Part shown: positions 1 to 9,017 of the stretch, piece by piece | Numbering within the stretch: the first letter of the stretch is position 1 | Layout of the letters: each line of letters begins with the position of its first letter | Origin: Bacteroidota bacterium | GTDB taxonomy: Bacteria; Bacteroidota; JABWAT01 | Length of the DNA: 64,000 nucleotides | Direction of reading: 5' to 3' | Assembly (NCBI GenBank): GCA_013360915.1 | Contig: JABWAT010000002.1 | Location: 186,001-250,000 of the forward strand | Translations under genes and position numbers: made by a program | The notes under the pieces: generated by a model | Databases searched by the model: none | Told to the model about the DNA's origin: nothing | What the model saw: the letters and a program-made list of their open reading frames with translations, nothing else

Positions 1-13
1 ACAGAGGTGTAAA

Positions 14-1189
14 ATGGAACGAGTCGTAATAGAATGCAATGGCGCAGGAGTACTGGAATCCGTCAATTTCCATGTTTGCTACTTCGGAGATATCTCAGAA
101 GCAGCGATGAATGCCATTGTAACTGACATGACGGATGGGGCTGCGACAACAATAGCGGAATTCAATAACCTGTCACAGTCAGAAAAACACATCTATCTCG
201 GACCCTACTTTGCGGATCCTGCTTACGCAAGACCAGCAAAGATTCATTCAAAATCACTCAAAACAAATGGTGCTGAACTCGGTGCGGATTCCGATCTGAT
301 TACCGAGGTTTCCGGCTCTGATGGACAGTCGATGGATATTCTGTTTGTTGGAACGGAATACGGATATGGGTATATCATTAAACGAATGATTTCCGGCGCA
401 TCCGGTTACGAACCGGCAGAATTTGAGTACCAAGATTTACACCTGCATAACGCAGGGTTTTCGATTGCCAGCATACCGGGGTGTATCTATTATTCAACGG
501 GAGCGACATCTGGGCAAGCAAATAATGCAGGAGCTTCAAAAAGCACTCTTTATTATGATGATACAGCAACAAATAATTGGATAAACGTAATTGACGGTCA
601 CCCACGAAAAAGGGCCTATGGACCCCAGGGAAATATTTATGTGCAGGGGGACAATAATGCCGGGGGTTCCACCTATCAGATCCCGAAAGCAATAGCAAAA
701 AGAGATTTTATCTGTTTTGGTGCCAGCCTCAGAAATGTTCCAAACGACCTGAGCACGCTGGCTATTGTCGGAAAAGATTCTGGATATGGAGCCGGAATTA
801 CGGCAAGCGTAGTGAGCGGAAAAATACAGTTTAATGTTGATGGGTGCGTGGCCCTGCTTTGCGATGGGAACTCTGGCCGCCCGAATGTTCCGTCTGCTAA
901 CCGATTCTGGTTCATGTTTGTTGCTCATGACACGCAATCTTATTTGGTTGTAAATGGAGTCACCATGAACGTCATGAGGACCGGCGGAGTGACCCCTCTT
1001 ACAAAAAGCTATTGGACGGGTACCATCCTTGACGCGAGTTCTCTGTGGAGATTTTTCCGAGGGACTGACTATGGGGTGAGCGGTGGACAGCAATGGGAGT
1101 TCGCTCACAGGTTTCTTATCAACAACACCCCGAGTGACGACACAATTACAAAGATCACTGCCCTGATGAACCGGATAAATCTGATCTGA
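14..1189 (+). CDS. Phage structural protein, probably lectin-like, unknown
   Basis: This 391-aa protein starts at an ATG 5 nt after GAGGTG; an upstream gene could end at the TAA at 10-12. I do not recognise a family with certainty. The C-terminal half (about residues 225-391) reads as alternating short beta strands with aromatic residues and a late YLVVNG segment. That style is common to concanavalin/LamG-type lectin domains in phage decoration and receptor-binding proteins. It sits directly before the tail sheath, where neck or head-decoration proteins are usual. It could bind a host glycan or decorate the virion. Function is inferred from fold impression and position only. Confidence 0.5.
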   Translation: MERVVIECNGAGVLESVNFHVCYFGDISEAAMNAIVTDMTDGAATTIAEFNNLSQSEKHIYLGPYFADPAYARPAKIHSKSLKTNGAELGADSDLITEVSGSDGQSMDILFVGTEYGYGYIIKRMISGASGYEPAEFEYQDLHLHNAGFSIASIPGCIYYSTGATSGQANNAGASKSTLYYDDTATNNWINVIDGHPRKRAYGPQGNIYVQGDNNAGGSTYQIPKAIAKRDFICFGASLRNVPNDLSTLAIVGKDSGYGAGITASVVSGKIQFNVDGCVALLCDGNSGRPNVPSANRFWFMFVAHDTQSYLVVNGVTMNVMRTGGVTPLTKSYWTGTILDASSLWRFFRGTDYGVSGGQQWEFAHRFLINNTPSDDTITKITALMNRINLI

Positions 1190-1253
1190 TAAGCATAAAC
1201 ACTGACCAAATGACGGAATATCTTCACCCATTGAACATAAACTGGAGTCCCCC

Positions 1254-2957
1254 ATGGGCGGAATCTTAATTGACGGAAAACTGGTAAAGCTCCCAGGCAC
1301 CTACGTGACAACCAAGGTGCAGGAATCCGGTACTCCCGTATTTTCTAATTTTAACATTGCAGCGATTGTCGGAGAACATTTCATGGGACCGGTTTATTCC
1401 GCGACCCCGGATGACATCATTGAAATGATTCCTGCATTCTCATCCCCATCTGAAGCTGCACGGGTTTATTCTGAAGGGGATATGATTACTCAATTCCGGC
1501 AGATGAGAAAGAAGACCACCAGCCCGGTCCTGATCCTGGGAATGGGAAAGGTGACAAAAGTGTCATTCACGCTGGTAGATGATGCAACCCCAACGCCGAA
1601 TGATGTTGTGACTCTGACCAGTAAGCTGGGCGGAATTCCAACCAATGCCATTTACATGGCTATCACTGCAGTTGGTAATGTGAAAACCGTCACGATTACA
1701 CCGCCACATTTGATCAAACGTCTGGTCGCGGATGCCGCGAGTGGCGCAAAAGTCCTGAAGTTGACAAACGTGGACGGGCTTTATCCGGGAAAAACCATGT
1801 TCCTGTCTAAGTCCGGAACAGGCACTCCTGCTTCCATCACCATTGAATCCGTTGATTCCGTCAACAACACAGTCACATTGACTGCTGCAATTGGTGCAGC
1901 GTACAGCACAGCCAATTTCAGTTTCATTTTCGACAAGGATCTGTCCAGTCAGGAAAAGGCATCATTTGATACGATGACCCTTGAACAGTTTACGAACTGG
2001 ATTAACACCAACAGCCGGATATTTACTGCAGAAATCGAAACAGGTGCCACAACCGCTCCGGTTGCCTTCGCTGAAAAGCATGTTGCATCGATCACGGGAG
2101 CTACACCTGCCACCAATACGGCTTTGGTAGATGCGGATTGGTTGACGTTTACCGATGAATTTTTTGGACTGGCGGAGGCATACTATGCAGCAAGCCGCCT
2201 GAAAATCCGGCACCTTCTGATTAAAAGCACCTCGGCCACTCACCATGGGTATTTGAAAACCATGGCAGCAAACATGAGGGCAGACGGATGGCCAATTCAG
2301 GTATGGACCGGTGTTGCATTGGGTGATCACAACCAGGCAGAGTCCGCATCCACTCATCCGATTGCCCGCGCAAAGGCCCTTGCATCGCAGGATATCATTC
2401 TGGCCGGACACGGACTTGACGGTCTTTCTGCAGCGCTCTCTCTGGCGCCTCGGGCACTCGGGGAAGTTCTGGCAGCCGATACTACCCACAACCTGACCAA
2501 TGACAATATGGATGCTGTTCAGGTTGAAAAGCTCTTCGGAACGAGCAACAAACTCGAAGCCGAACGCTGGCTTTCCGCTGGGGTTCTATTCTGTCAGAGC
2601 AAAGCCGATGGTTTTCGCGTTACCCAAGGGGTGAATACCTATCAGGATCAGAACCGGAACTGGAACGCTCAGGAAAAAGCCACATACCTCATCATGCAGC
2701 GTCAGCTGGCAGATGAATGGAATGCGGATGCAAGGCTGAATTTTGAGGACCTTCATGGTGCAGATAATCTGACTCTCAGTCTGATCTCCGGTCGTGCCGT
2801 TGCCTTCCGTAACACCAAGGTCGATCTCGGAAAAGTCACCGAAGAGACCACGGTATCATCTATCACCAAGACCGAAAACGGATGGAGAGTCGCCTGGGAC
2901 GTTCATTTCCCGAGCGCAGATGACTTCATCGAACTGGTCACGAACATTATAGCCTAA
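1254..2957 (+). CDS. Contractile tail sheath protein
   Basis: A 567-aa protein with the pattern of myovirus tail sheaths. An N-terminal segment has a LPGTYV start and an AAIVGEHFMGPVY strand-turn. A variable central insertion follows (about residues 110-270). The conserved C-terminal half contains QAFR-like contacts around VNTYQDQNR and ends in a beta strand that would cross-link neighbouring subunits. It polymerises around the tube and contracts on infection. The start ATG follows GGAG at 1244-1247. The tube gene begins 10 bp after the stop. Length fits the family (roughly 400-700 aa). Confidence 0.87.
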   Translation: MGGILIDGKLVKLPGTYVTTKVQESGTPVFSNFNIAAIVGEHFMGPVYSATPDDIIEMIPAFSSPSEAARVYSEGDMITQFRQMRKKTTSPVLILGMGKVTKVSFTLVDDATPTPNDVVTLTSKLGGIPTNAIYMAITAVGNVKTVTITPPHLIKRLVADAASGAKVLKLTNVDGLYPGKTMFLSKSGTGTPASITIESVDSVNNTVTLTAAIGAAYSTANFSFIFDKDLSSQEKASFDTMTLEQFTNWINTNSRIFTAEIETGATTAPVAFAEKHVASITGATPATNTALVDADWLTFTDEFFGLAEAYYAASRLKIRHLLIKSTSATHHGYLKTMAANMRADGWPIQVWTGVALGDHNQAESASTHPIARAKALASQDIILAGHGLDGLSAALSLAPRALGEVLAADTTHNLTNDNMDAVQVEKLFGTSNKLEAERWLSAGVLFCQSKADGFRVTQGVNTYQDQNRNWNAQEKATYLIMQRQLADEWNADARLNFEDLHGADNLTLSLISGRAVAFRNTKVDLGKVTEETTVSSITKTENGWRVAWDVHFPSADDFIELVTNIIA

Positions 2958-2967
2958 GAGGGTTCCC

Positions 2968-3501
2968 ATGGCCGATAAACCACAAGTCAATATTAAGGAC
3001 GCCAAAGAGTATAATCAGGCGAAGAGCGGAACCGCGAAGAAAGTTCTGCTGATCGATGCCAGTACATTCGGGGCCGGAGCGCCAGTCGTTATCCTCGGCA
3101 GGATGATCAATTTCAGTTGGAATGAACAGTATGCAGTCGAACCTATCCCCGAACTGAACCGTGAGCAGATCAACGAGGTTGTAAAAGGTGCAATGGGACT
3201 CGGCCAGGCCAGTTTTCAGACATGGGAGACGTTCGGCTCCAACAACGACCTGCCATCGGCTAAGAACCGGCCGGAAATGATTGCCTTTGTCGTTGAAGGG
3301 GATAACGAGAAATTCGCTGGGGCTGTCACCCACTGTTTCATCGGCGTTCATATCACCAATCAGGGAGCGCAATACTCCGGGCAGGGTGGAACTGTTTATC
3401 GGAATGGTTCGGTCGTTTATCGCGAGAGATTGACAGCCGCTGAATATAAGGCCAAGTATGGTGCTGCTTCACCAGACGCACCATTTACCATCGCCAGCTA
3501 A
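2968..3501 (+). CDS. Tail tube protein
   Basis: A 177-aa protein placed immediately after the sheath gene, the usual position of the inner tube subunit in contractile tails. Size and composition fit a gp19-like tube protein: a compact beta-rich fold with repeated short strands (VVILGRMINFSW, FVVEGDNEKFAGAV) and no membrane segment or signal peptide. The start ATG at 2968 follows GAGGG at 2958-2962. The call rests on synteny more than on a motif; a second sheath-associated or tube-initiator protein is the main alternative. Confidence 0.68.
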   Translation: MADKPQVNIKDAKEYNQAKSGTAKKVLLIDASTFGAGAPVVILGRMINFSWNEQYAVEPIPELNREQINEVVKGAMGLGQASFQTWETFGSNNDLPSAKNRPEMIAFVVEGDNEKFAGAVTHCFIGVHITNQGAQYSGQGGTVYRNGSVVYRERLTAAEYKAKYGAASPDAPFTIAS

Positions 3502-3525
3502 TCTTTCATTACACAGAAGGGCACC

Positions 3526-4044
3526 ATGAAAGAAGAAATCACCGTTGAACTGCCGGGAGTAGGTCACTTCCGGTTTAAGGCATATCCGACAATGGCGGAC
3601 CACCTGAGAGTAGATCAGGTCCGCCGGTCCTACATTCCTGATGAGACGTACCAGGATCTGTCAAATCGTCTCGCTCAGATCAAGATGCAGATCAATGATA
3701 TTAACCGGTCACGGTACGGTGACGAAAAGTACAACGAAATCACCGGAAAACTTTCCAGGTTCTATGACAAGCAATTACTGGAACCATTGACTGAAGAAGA
3801 ATCGCGGGAATATGCCGGCCTTGTTGCGATGACCTACCATCCTCAATTCTCACCATTAATGATTGAACTCAACACCCGATTGAGCAATCTGGATAATCTG
3901 GCGATGCTGACAGCAATGGCGATCAACACACCGGTACCCGTTACCGATCTAACCCCTTCACAATTTGCCGATCTCTGGGGAGCCTACGAGGTCTCCCGCA
4001 GGCCCTTTTCTCGCAAGCCTGAAACAACGGTCGCGGGTTCTTGA
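3526..4044 (+). CDS. Tail assembly chaperone, upstream frame (G-like)
   Basis: A 172-aa protein between tube and tape measure, the canonical position of tail assembly chaperones that hold the tape measure during tail growth. It is mostly helical and charged (about residues 40-115). The next gene lies in another frame, overlaps this one and has no convincing start. The pair therefore looks like the G/GT arrangement in which a few ribosomes shift frame to make a fusion. A shift from this frame to the next must occur between 3953, just after the TAA at 3950-3952 in the other frame, and this gene's stop at 4042-4044. The start is supported by GAAGGG just upstream. Confidence 0.65.
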   Translation: MKEEITVELPGVGHFRFKAYPTMADHLRVDQVRRSYIPDETYQDLSNRLAQIKMQINDINRSRYGDEKYNEITGKLSRFYDKQLLEPLTEEESREYAGLVAMTYHPQFSPLMIELNTRLSNLDNLAMLTAMAINTPVPVTDLTPSQFADLWGAYEVSRRPFSRKPETTVAGS

Positions 4045-4405
4045 TTATACCGCACCAGCGCAATTCCACGGCGACATAGAATTTGTTGCCAGATCCAGGC
4101 AGTACGAGAAGAGTCTTTTAGCGAGATTCAGAAAAAAGTACAGTCTCCCTCCAACGGATCCCCGCGTCCAGAACGCAACCATTATGGACCTGCTTGAGGA
4201 TGCAAATGAGGAACTATACGATTGGTATAATGACCTGTATGACCTGTCAAAAGACGGGACGCTTGACCTGATCAGGCGTGACCTGATCGGAGAGGAAGCG
4301 TATATCAGAGAACAACGGGAATCGGGCATGGCAGCGTTATCCGCTTTCCTGAACTCCCCATCAGAGGAAGAACCCCAACCAAAATTCGAGGTCCGGAATG
4401 GATAG
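3953..4405 (+). CDS. Tail assembly chaperone, downstream frame (T-like), made by frameshift
   Basis: This frame is open from 3953 to the stop at 4403-4405. Its only early start-like codon is a TTG at 3965 with no ribosome-binding site; the first ATG is near 4183, well inside coding-looking sequence. The product is rich in helical, charged residues (FVARSRQYEKSLLARFRKK, then an acidic DLLEDANEELYDWYNDLYD segment). Relative to the upstream gene the frame is +1 (equivalently -2). A plausible site is CCC TTT T at 4003-4009, where a P-site UUU can re-pair one base downstream. That would give a fusion of about 292 aa. The tape measure start overlaps its end by 8 bp. Confidence 0.62.
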   Translation, partial: PLHNLPISGEPTRSPAGPFLASLKQRSRVLDYTAPAQFHGDIEFVARSRQYEKSLLARFRKKYSLPPTDPRVQNATIMDLLEDANEELYDWYNDLYDLSKDGTLDLIRRDLIGEEAYIREQRESGMAALSAFLNSPSEEEPQPKFEVRNG

Positions 4406-6440
4406 TCAATCAACAATCGGCGTAAAAGTCCGGGTCGATCTTGAACCAGGTAATTCCGATTCACTCATTCAGGAAATTAACCGGGTTTCAGCAGCAGGAA
4501 ACCTGGGAACCGGCGGACCGGTTGAATCAATCCTGCAGGCCGCCGCCAGTGGACCGAACGGAATCCAGGGTCAGGCAAACCGCGCAAACATCGGACTTGA
4601 AGCCTACCAGTCCGCCATGGACGCTTTTTCTCTGGGAAGCATTAAGGGGAACAAGCACTTCGAAGATTACAATCTTCTGTACCGGGAATGGGACCGCCTG
4701 ACCGACAAAACATCTCCCGAATCGGTCAAACTTCAGGAAAAAATGAAGTCGGCCCTCGACCGGATATACCGAGAGCAGTTCGAAGAATCAAAGAAGATCG
4801 TAGAAGCACGAAGGCAATTACTCAATACTGCATTTGGTCAGGAAGGTGGAAGCGCGATTGCTGACACGATCATGAACCAGGCGAGAGACACCTACCTGAA
4901 CACAAAAGATGCAACCGGTGGATTGGTTCCACCAATGGAGGACGGTGGAAAAGGTGGTATGAATGCAGGATTGGTCCGATATCTTGCTTCATCTGGTTTG
5001 GGTGCGTTAGGCACAGGGTTGAGCCTTTACGCTCAACATGAGACCGCATGGGGGACAACCGCTATGAGTCACTATAACGCCCAAATGAGTTATGAGATGA
5101 ATAAATTAAGCACGGCCCTTGGTTTCCTTGGGACAGTGATTGGTGGAGGCATTGGGTTTGCTTCTGGTGGGGGGCTATTCGGAGTAGCAGCCGGTGGTGC
5201 TATTGGCGCAACACTTGGTGGTCAATTGGCAACGTTTCTTAATATTGATAATGTTAATAAACAGAAGTTCATCAACGCTGTGGACCCAACAATCAACCGT
5301 TCATCGCAGGCATTCGATAATTATTCGGTTTCTGCAATGAGGGCATGGAGACGAGTCGGAGCGGAAAGTCTCTCCGAAAAGAAAAGCTACGAGAGTCTGG
5401 GTTTATCTGATGCAGACATAGTTGCGATGAAAGCAAAGTTCTCTGGTGTCTATGGGTATTCGGATGACCGGTTCGATTCCATGTTAAACTATGCCAAAGC
5501 AAACGGCATGGACCTCATGGAGGTCGCAACCCTGATGGGTTCTGGACGTTTCGGGTTTGATATCGGAACCAGCAATATAGATAACCTTGCCAGACAAGCG
5601 GGCCTGACCACCGGTTCACAGAAAGCAGAACTGGCAGGATGGTTGACCGGCCAGGCAGGATCCGTTTCCCAGATGGGATACTCAGGGCAGGGGATTGGCA
5701 ATGCTATCCTCTCGAGGCTAAATAATCTGAATCCAATCTTCGGAGCGGGTTCCATCTATTCAAATCCACTTGCTTTTGCCGGACAGTCCATGGGTCAGCT
5801 TGACCAATTAACAGGAAGTCTCAGCAACCCAGCACATTTCGCAATTCTGGCACAGGCGTATGGTTTGGGCACCGAAACAGATTACGCAGGATTTCTCAAA
5901 AGGGTAAATCAGGGGTATAACCCAGAAAATCTGAAGGATGTCGCTACTACCCTCAGACGGTTATACGGAGGGGACGAAACCCAAATCAGGCTTGCAATTC
6001 AGAACCTGACAGGTTCAAAAGACAATAATTGGTTGAGCAAAGTCTCCGGGTTCATCTCATCAGGCAATCTTGAGGCACTTAAAGACTACGGAATGTCATC
6101 AGACGACACAAGAGCTGATGGAGTAACATACACAACCCAGGCAGAGAGAGACCGGGCGAGACTACAAAACATTGATTTGCGCACCGGTAAAGAGGCCGCA
6201 GAATTTATTCGGAAGAAGGCTATTGAGGAATCAGAACTTATTAATGACATTCTGATTGGGAGCAAGGACGGACTTGTTAAATATTTTGAGGAGATGAGAA
6301 AAGCCCTAAACGGAATGAGAACCATGATCAACGGGGTGGTGGCAAATGTTACTGCAGACAATGAAAATGTAGTTCAACCAGCAAATAAGGGCAGTTATCA
6401 GATTACCGTCCCTGGTAAATATACGAGTGGCGGAAATTAG
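4398..6440 (+). CDS. Tail tape measure protein
   Basis: A 680-aa protein following the chaperone pair, where the tape measure belongs. It has an N-terminal helical charged region (about residues 60-150). Two hydrophobic glycine-rich stretches follow (about 196-211 and 246-282), with repeated GxxxG spacing such as IGGGIGFASGGGLFG. The C-terminal part is long and helical, with repeated small-residue segments. Such glycine-zipper patches are common in tape measures that insert into or cross the host membrane. If the usual relation of about 1.5 angstrom per residue holds, the tail would be about 100 nm long. It overlaps the chaperone gene by 8 bp and meets the convergent zinc-ribbon gene tail to tail. 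Confidence 0.8.
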   Translation: MDSQSTIGVKVRVDLEPGNSDSLIQEINRVSAAGNLGTGGPVESILQAAASGPNGIQGQANRANIGLEAYQSAMDAFSLGSIKGNKHFEDYNLLYREWDRLTDKTSPESVKLQEKMKSALDRIYREQFEESKKIVEARRQLLNTAFGQEGGSAIADTIMNQARDTYLNTKDATGGLVPPMEDGGKGGMNAGLVRYLASSGLGALGTGLSLYAQHETAWGTTAMSHYNAQMSYEMNKLSTALGFLGTVIGGGIGFASGGGLFGVAAGGAIGATLGGQLATFLNIDNVNKQKFINAVDPTINRSSQAFDNYSVSAMRAWRRVGAESLSEKKSYESLGLSDADIVAMKAKFSGVYGYSDDRFDSMLNYAKANGMDLMEVATLMGSGRFGFDIGTSNIDNLARQAGLTTGSQKAELAGWLTGQAGSVSQMGYSGQGIGNAILSRLNNLNPIFGAGSIYSNPLAFAGQSMGQLDQLTGSLSNPAHFAILAQAYGLGTETDYAGFLKRVNQGYNPENLKDVATTLRRLYGGDETQIRLAIQNLTGSKDNNWLSKVSGFISSGNLEALKDYGMSSDDTRADGVTYTTQAERDRARLQNIDLRTGKEAAEFIRKKAIEESELINDILIGSKDGLVKYFEEMRKALNGMRTMINGVVANVTADNENVVQPANKGSYQITVPGKYTSGGN

Positions 6441-6685
6441 GAACTCTTGTTTACAACATTAAAACTGATCATTGCGGAAAAAGCAAAGACAGCTGCAATG
6501 GTTAACAATGGAATACTATCGTTAGCGATAAATGAGACAAAAAATATGAGAAACAGAACAGCTGACAACCATCCAATCACAAGAAATGGTGTTTTCTTAT
6601 AGATTGACCCGCCGCAGTGATGGCACCGGCTTGCTCTTGCGTCAAGGTCTTTTTTAAAGCAGTGGGGACAGACTCTGGTATCCAT
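6437..6685 (-). CDS. Zinc-ribbon two-TM membrane protein, probable prophage moron
   Basis: A small protein (82 aa from the ATG at 6685) on the strand opposite to all tail genes. It carries two knuckles, CPHC near the start and CHHC about 13 residues later, forming a zinc ribbon. Two hydrophobic helices (about residues 30-50 and 55-73) follow. An ATG six bases further upstream (6691) touches the AAAGGA ribosome-binding site, whereas the 6685 ATG has proper spacing, so I chose 6685. The stop overlaps the end of the tape measure gene by 3 bp. An independent promoter lies upstream. These traits fit a lysogenic-conversion gene expressed from the prophage. No function is known to me. Confidence 0.72.
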   Translation of the reverse strand: MDTRVCPHCFKKDLDARASRCHHCGGSIYKKTPFLVIGWLSAVLFLIFFVSFIANDSIPLLTIAAVFAFSAMISFNVVNKSS

Positions 6686-6705
6686 AAACATCCTTTCGAT
6701 TTACA

Positions 6706-6736
6706 GAAAGTTAGGAAAAATGAGCAATGACAACAA
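6706..6736 (-). promoter_or_regulatory. Bacteroidota-type promoter for the antisense zinc-ribbon gene
   Basis: Read on the minus strand, TTG (6736-6734) is followed after 20 nt by TAACTTTC (6713-6706), one mismatch from TAnnTTTG. The predicted start of transcription is about 20 nt from the ATG at 6685, the same leader length seen at many host promoters in this window. It lies inside the first codons and upstream region of the baseplate hub gene. Confidence 0.5.
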
Positions 6737-8355
6737 CAATTAAGGGACAACCGTCAGTCATTTTCTACCGGTTTTCAACAACCGGGGACCAATCGAACGC
6801 GGTTGACCTTTCTCCGTTTGTTGAATCGCTCCGCATTGACGAGGGAATCCGAAAGGAAATGACCGCGACAATAACGGTCAAAGCGCATGCAACCAAACTG
6901 ATTGCCGGGTCCGCGCAGAAACAATCAGCCTCGTTTCCGTCAGAACACCAGACACTGTTTGAACCATACTCAGGCCTGATCATGATCGTCAAGCCGGACA
7001 GCAAAAACCGAAATCAATACGATTTTGTGGGCTTTCTCTCCGACTATGATTACGACCGGCAAAACGGGAACAACAGAAGGTCCACTCTTACTGCAATCAG
7101 TCTGATGAGCGCGATACTCAGCAGGGAGACCCGGTTCTTTTTCACAGAACCTCAGATGATTGAACAGCTGAAGCAATACCCTGAGTTAGAGGTAATCACT
7201 GAGTGGCTTGCAAAGGCTGCCACCGGCGAAACGGCATGGAATAGTCTCTCTGATCTGGTCACATACGCAATCGAGACCACCAGCACTCTGCAAAACATGA
7301 GCCTCGGGAAAAGTCAATCAGCCGGCGGGGTGAAGCTCCGGGATAAACTGCAGGTATGGGTGAAGGATTACCCGGGAGATACATTTGTCAGGCCAGACTT
7401 TTATTCCTTCCAAGGCAGTCCGAAATCAATGATCGATTCACTGGTGGAACCCAGCCTGTATGCCCAGTATGAGACGATGATTGACGGAAAACCCACCTTC
7501 ATTATCAAACCATTCCCATACGAATACCGAAACCCAGAACTCCGGAAGGCTATCATGTTTCGTTTTGGGGGGACTCAGTATAGTACCATTCAATCACCCG
7601 GTAATACATTGGATGCCGTAGGAAAAACAACACAGGAAATTGCTCTGAGCCGGTATTGGGATGAACCGGGAGCTTTCCATACCGTTGACCGGGATTCGGT
7701 TCCGGGGGAGAGGGTCCGGGTGAATGACAGTGAACTGTTCACAATTCACACAACACGGGCAGCCACAGATGCAACCGCCCCGGCAAAGGATTATATCCTG
7801 AAAAATATTTACAACATCCCGATGATCCGCCGGTATGGAATCCGTCTCCGTCAAACAATTATCAATTCCATTGCTCTTACGGGAAAGGCAGAGCAGGATG
7901 AGATGATCCCGGCCAGCAAAACCGGAACGACAAAAAAAGAAACAGTTCCATCACAGTACAATTCCATCCAGTTCCAGAAGCGGAATTTACTTTATTCCTA
8001 TTACGCCTATCCGTTTTATTACGAGGGAAGTTTCTCGTTCAAGCCGGACCCGGAACGATCACCGATTAATACCGGCGACCGGGTAAAGCTCATGCACATA
8101 CGGAGTGCAGCAGGAAATCCGATTCAGGTCATGATTTCCGGGAAGACCTATCATTGGAATCACGGGGGCGCCTCCATGTACTCATTTTCATTTATCAGAG
8201 GCCATGACCCGGAAATGGTAAAGGCGTTCTGGATGGAGACCGGCAATAAGGCAATCGCAGGGGAGGTGCTGACCGTGACCAGTGATGTTCAGCAGGTGGT
8301 TAAGGCTTTCACCGGATCCCTTCGCGAAATGTGGGAGGATTTTGCGCCAGTATGA
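6727..8355 (+). CDS. Baseplate hub protein (gp27/gpD-like)
   Basis: A 542-aa protein directly downstream of the tape measure and moron and upstream of a spike-like gene, the place of the hub (T4 gp27, P2 gpD, Mu gp44). The first ~130 residues form a beta-rich domain with a repeated short-strand pattern (TATITVKAH, YDFVGFLSDYDYDR). The C-terminal part (about 430-500) contains INTGDRVKLMH and MISGKTYHW, like the second beta barrel of hub proteins. It would form the trimeric adaptor between tube and spike. Assignment is from order, length and secondary-structure impression. Its start follows AGGAAAA. It overlaps the next gene by 4 bp. Confidence 0.6.
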   Translation: MTTTIKGQPSVIFYRFSTTGDQSNAVDLSPFVESLRIDEGIRKEMTATITVKAHATKLIAGSAQKQSASFPSEHQTLFEPYSGLIMIVKPDSKNRNQYDFVGFLSDYDYDRQNGNNRRSTLTAISLMSAILSRETRFFFTEPQMIEQLKQYPELEVITEWLAKAATGETAWNSLSDLVTYAIETTSTLQNMSLGKSQSAGGVKLRDKLQVWVKDYPGDTFVRPDFYSFQGSPKSMIDSLVEPSLYAQYETMIDGKPTFIIKPFPYEYRNPELRKAIMFRFGGTQYSTIQSPGNTLDAVGKTTQEIALSRYWDEPGAFHTVDRDSVPGERVRVNDSELFTIHTTRAATDATAPAKDYILKNIYNIPMIRRYGIRLRQTIINSIALTGKAEQDEMIPASKTGTTKKETVPSQYNSIQFQKRNLLYSYYAYPFYYEGSFSFKPDPERSPINTGDRVKLMHIRSAAGNPIQVMISGKTYHWNHGGASMYSFSFIRGHDPEMVKAFWMETGNKAIAGEVLTVTSDVQQVVKAFTGSLREMWEDFAPV

Positions 8356-9017
8356 ACACCTACTATCCAGATAACAGAAATGAAAACCATGGGAAATACA
8401 CCGGGTATTTCATGAAGGACGAGCATGGAAAACTGATCGGCTTCCAGGCAGACCAGTTGGATCTCTGGTTTAACCTGCAACAAATCAGCATTCTCGAACC
8501 AGCATCACCAGAGCGGTACGGAAAAAACCGGATTATCGCTTACACTCGGACAGAGGAAGAAAGGTACCAGCGTTACGCATGGACTTATCTCGATGGGGAG
8601 AAGTACAAGATTCTGATTCTCGGTCCTATCCGGTCTATTCGTGCATGGCCGGAAGGATATGACTTCCAGGCGAACACCAGCCCAGAGTCGATCGATCTTG
8701 AGAGAGACGGCCCGGATACCTTTGTGGAAGTCACCCGGCAACCAGACAAAGTGACGATCCGGACATCCGGACTTACGGTTACAGCCGACCAGAGTGGTGT
8801 TGCTATTTCAGTCGGAAAACTAACCATTCACAAAACCATATTTAAAGCAGACGCGGAATCCATGAAGGACACGCTACTGGCAATCGCTGAGAGACTGACT
8901 ACATACGTGAAGGGATTTCAGAGTCCTCCGGGGACACAGGGAGGCCCGATAACCAACACATCTGATCTGACAGTGATTCAGGATATAGAGGACGAACTGA
9001 AGAAGGTATTCGAATAA
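8352..9017 (+). CDS. Baseplate spike / assembly protein V-like
   Basis: A 221-aa protein beginning at an ATGA overlap with the hub stop. A GTG at 8331 would lengthen it by seven codons, but GGGAGG at 8333-8338 serves either start and the ATGA coupling matches neighbouring genes. The N-terminal half is mixed beta. Residues about 135-165 read as short repeated strands (TIRTSGLTVTADQSGVAISV) of the kind found in triple-stranded spike helices. The C-terminus has SPPGTQGGPITNTSD then a short helix. This resembles gpV/gp45 spike proteins that pierce the outer membrane. No lysozyme domain is present. Confidence is moderate because no diagnostic motif is seen. Confidence 0.5.
   Translation: MNTYYPDNRNENHGKYTGYFMKDEHGKLIGFQADQLDLWFNLQQISILEPASPERYGKNRIIAYTRTEEERYQRYAWTYLDGEKYKILILGPIRSIRAWPEGYDFQANTSPESIDLERDGPDTFVEVTRQPDKVTIRTSGLTVTADQSGVAISVGKLTIHKTIFKADAESMKDTLLAIAERLTTYVKGFQSPPGTQGGPITNTSDLTVIQDIEDELKKVFE

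Noticed and set aside
536-1300. Long minus-strand ORF of 254 codons
   Set aside because: It lies fully across the first structural gene and the sheath start, has no ribosome-binding site, and its translation is Cys/Ser/Ile-rich without protein-like pattern. It is a shadow frame.
4045-4182. Independent start of the second chaperone at the ATG near 4183
   Set aside because: The 46 codons before it, in the same frame, have normal coding character and no ribosome-binding site precedes the ATG; a frameshift entry explains the layout better.
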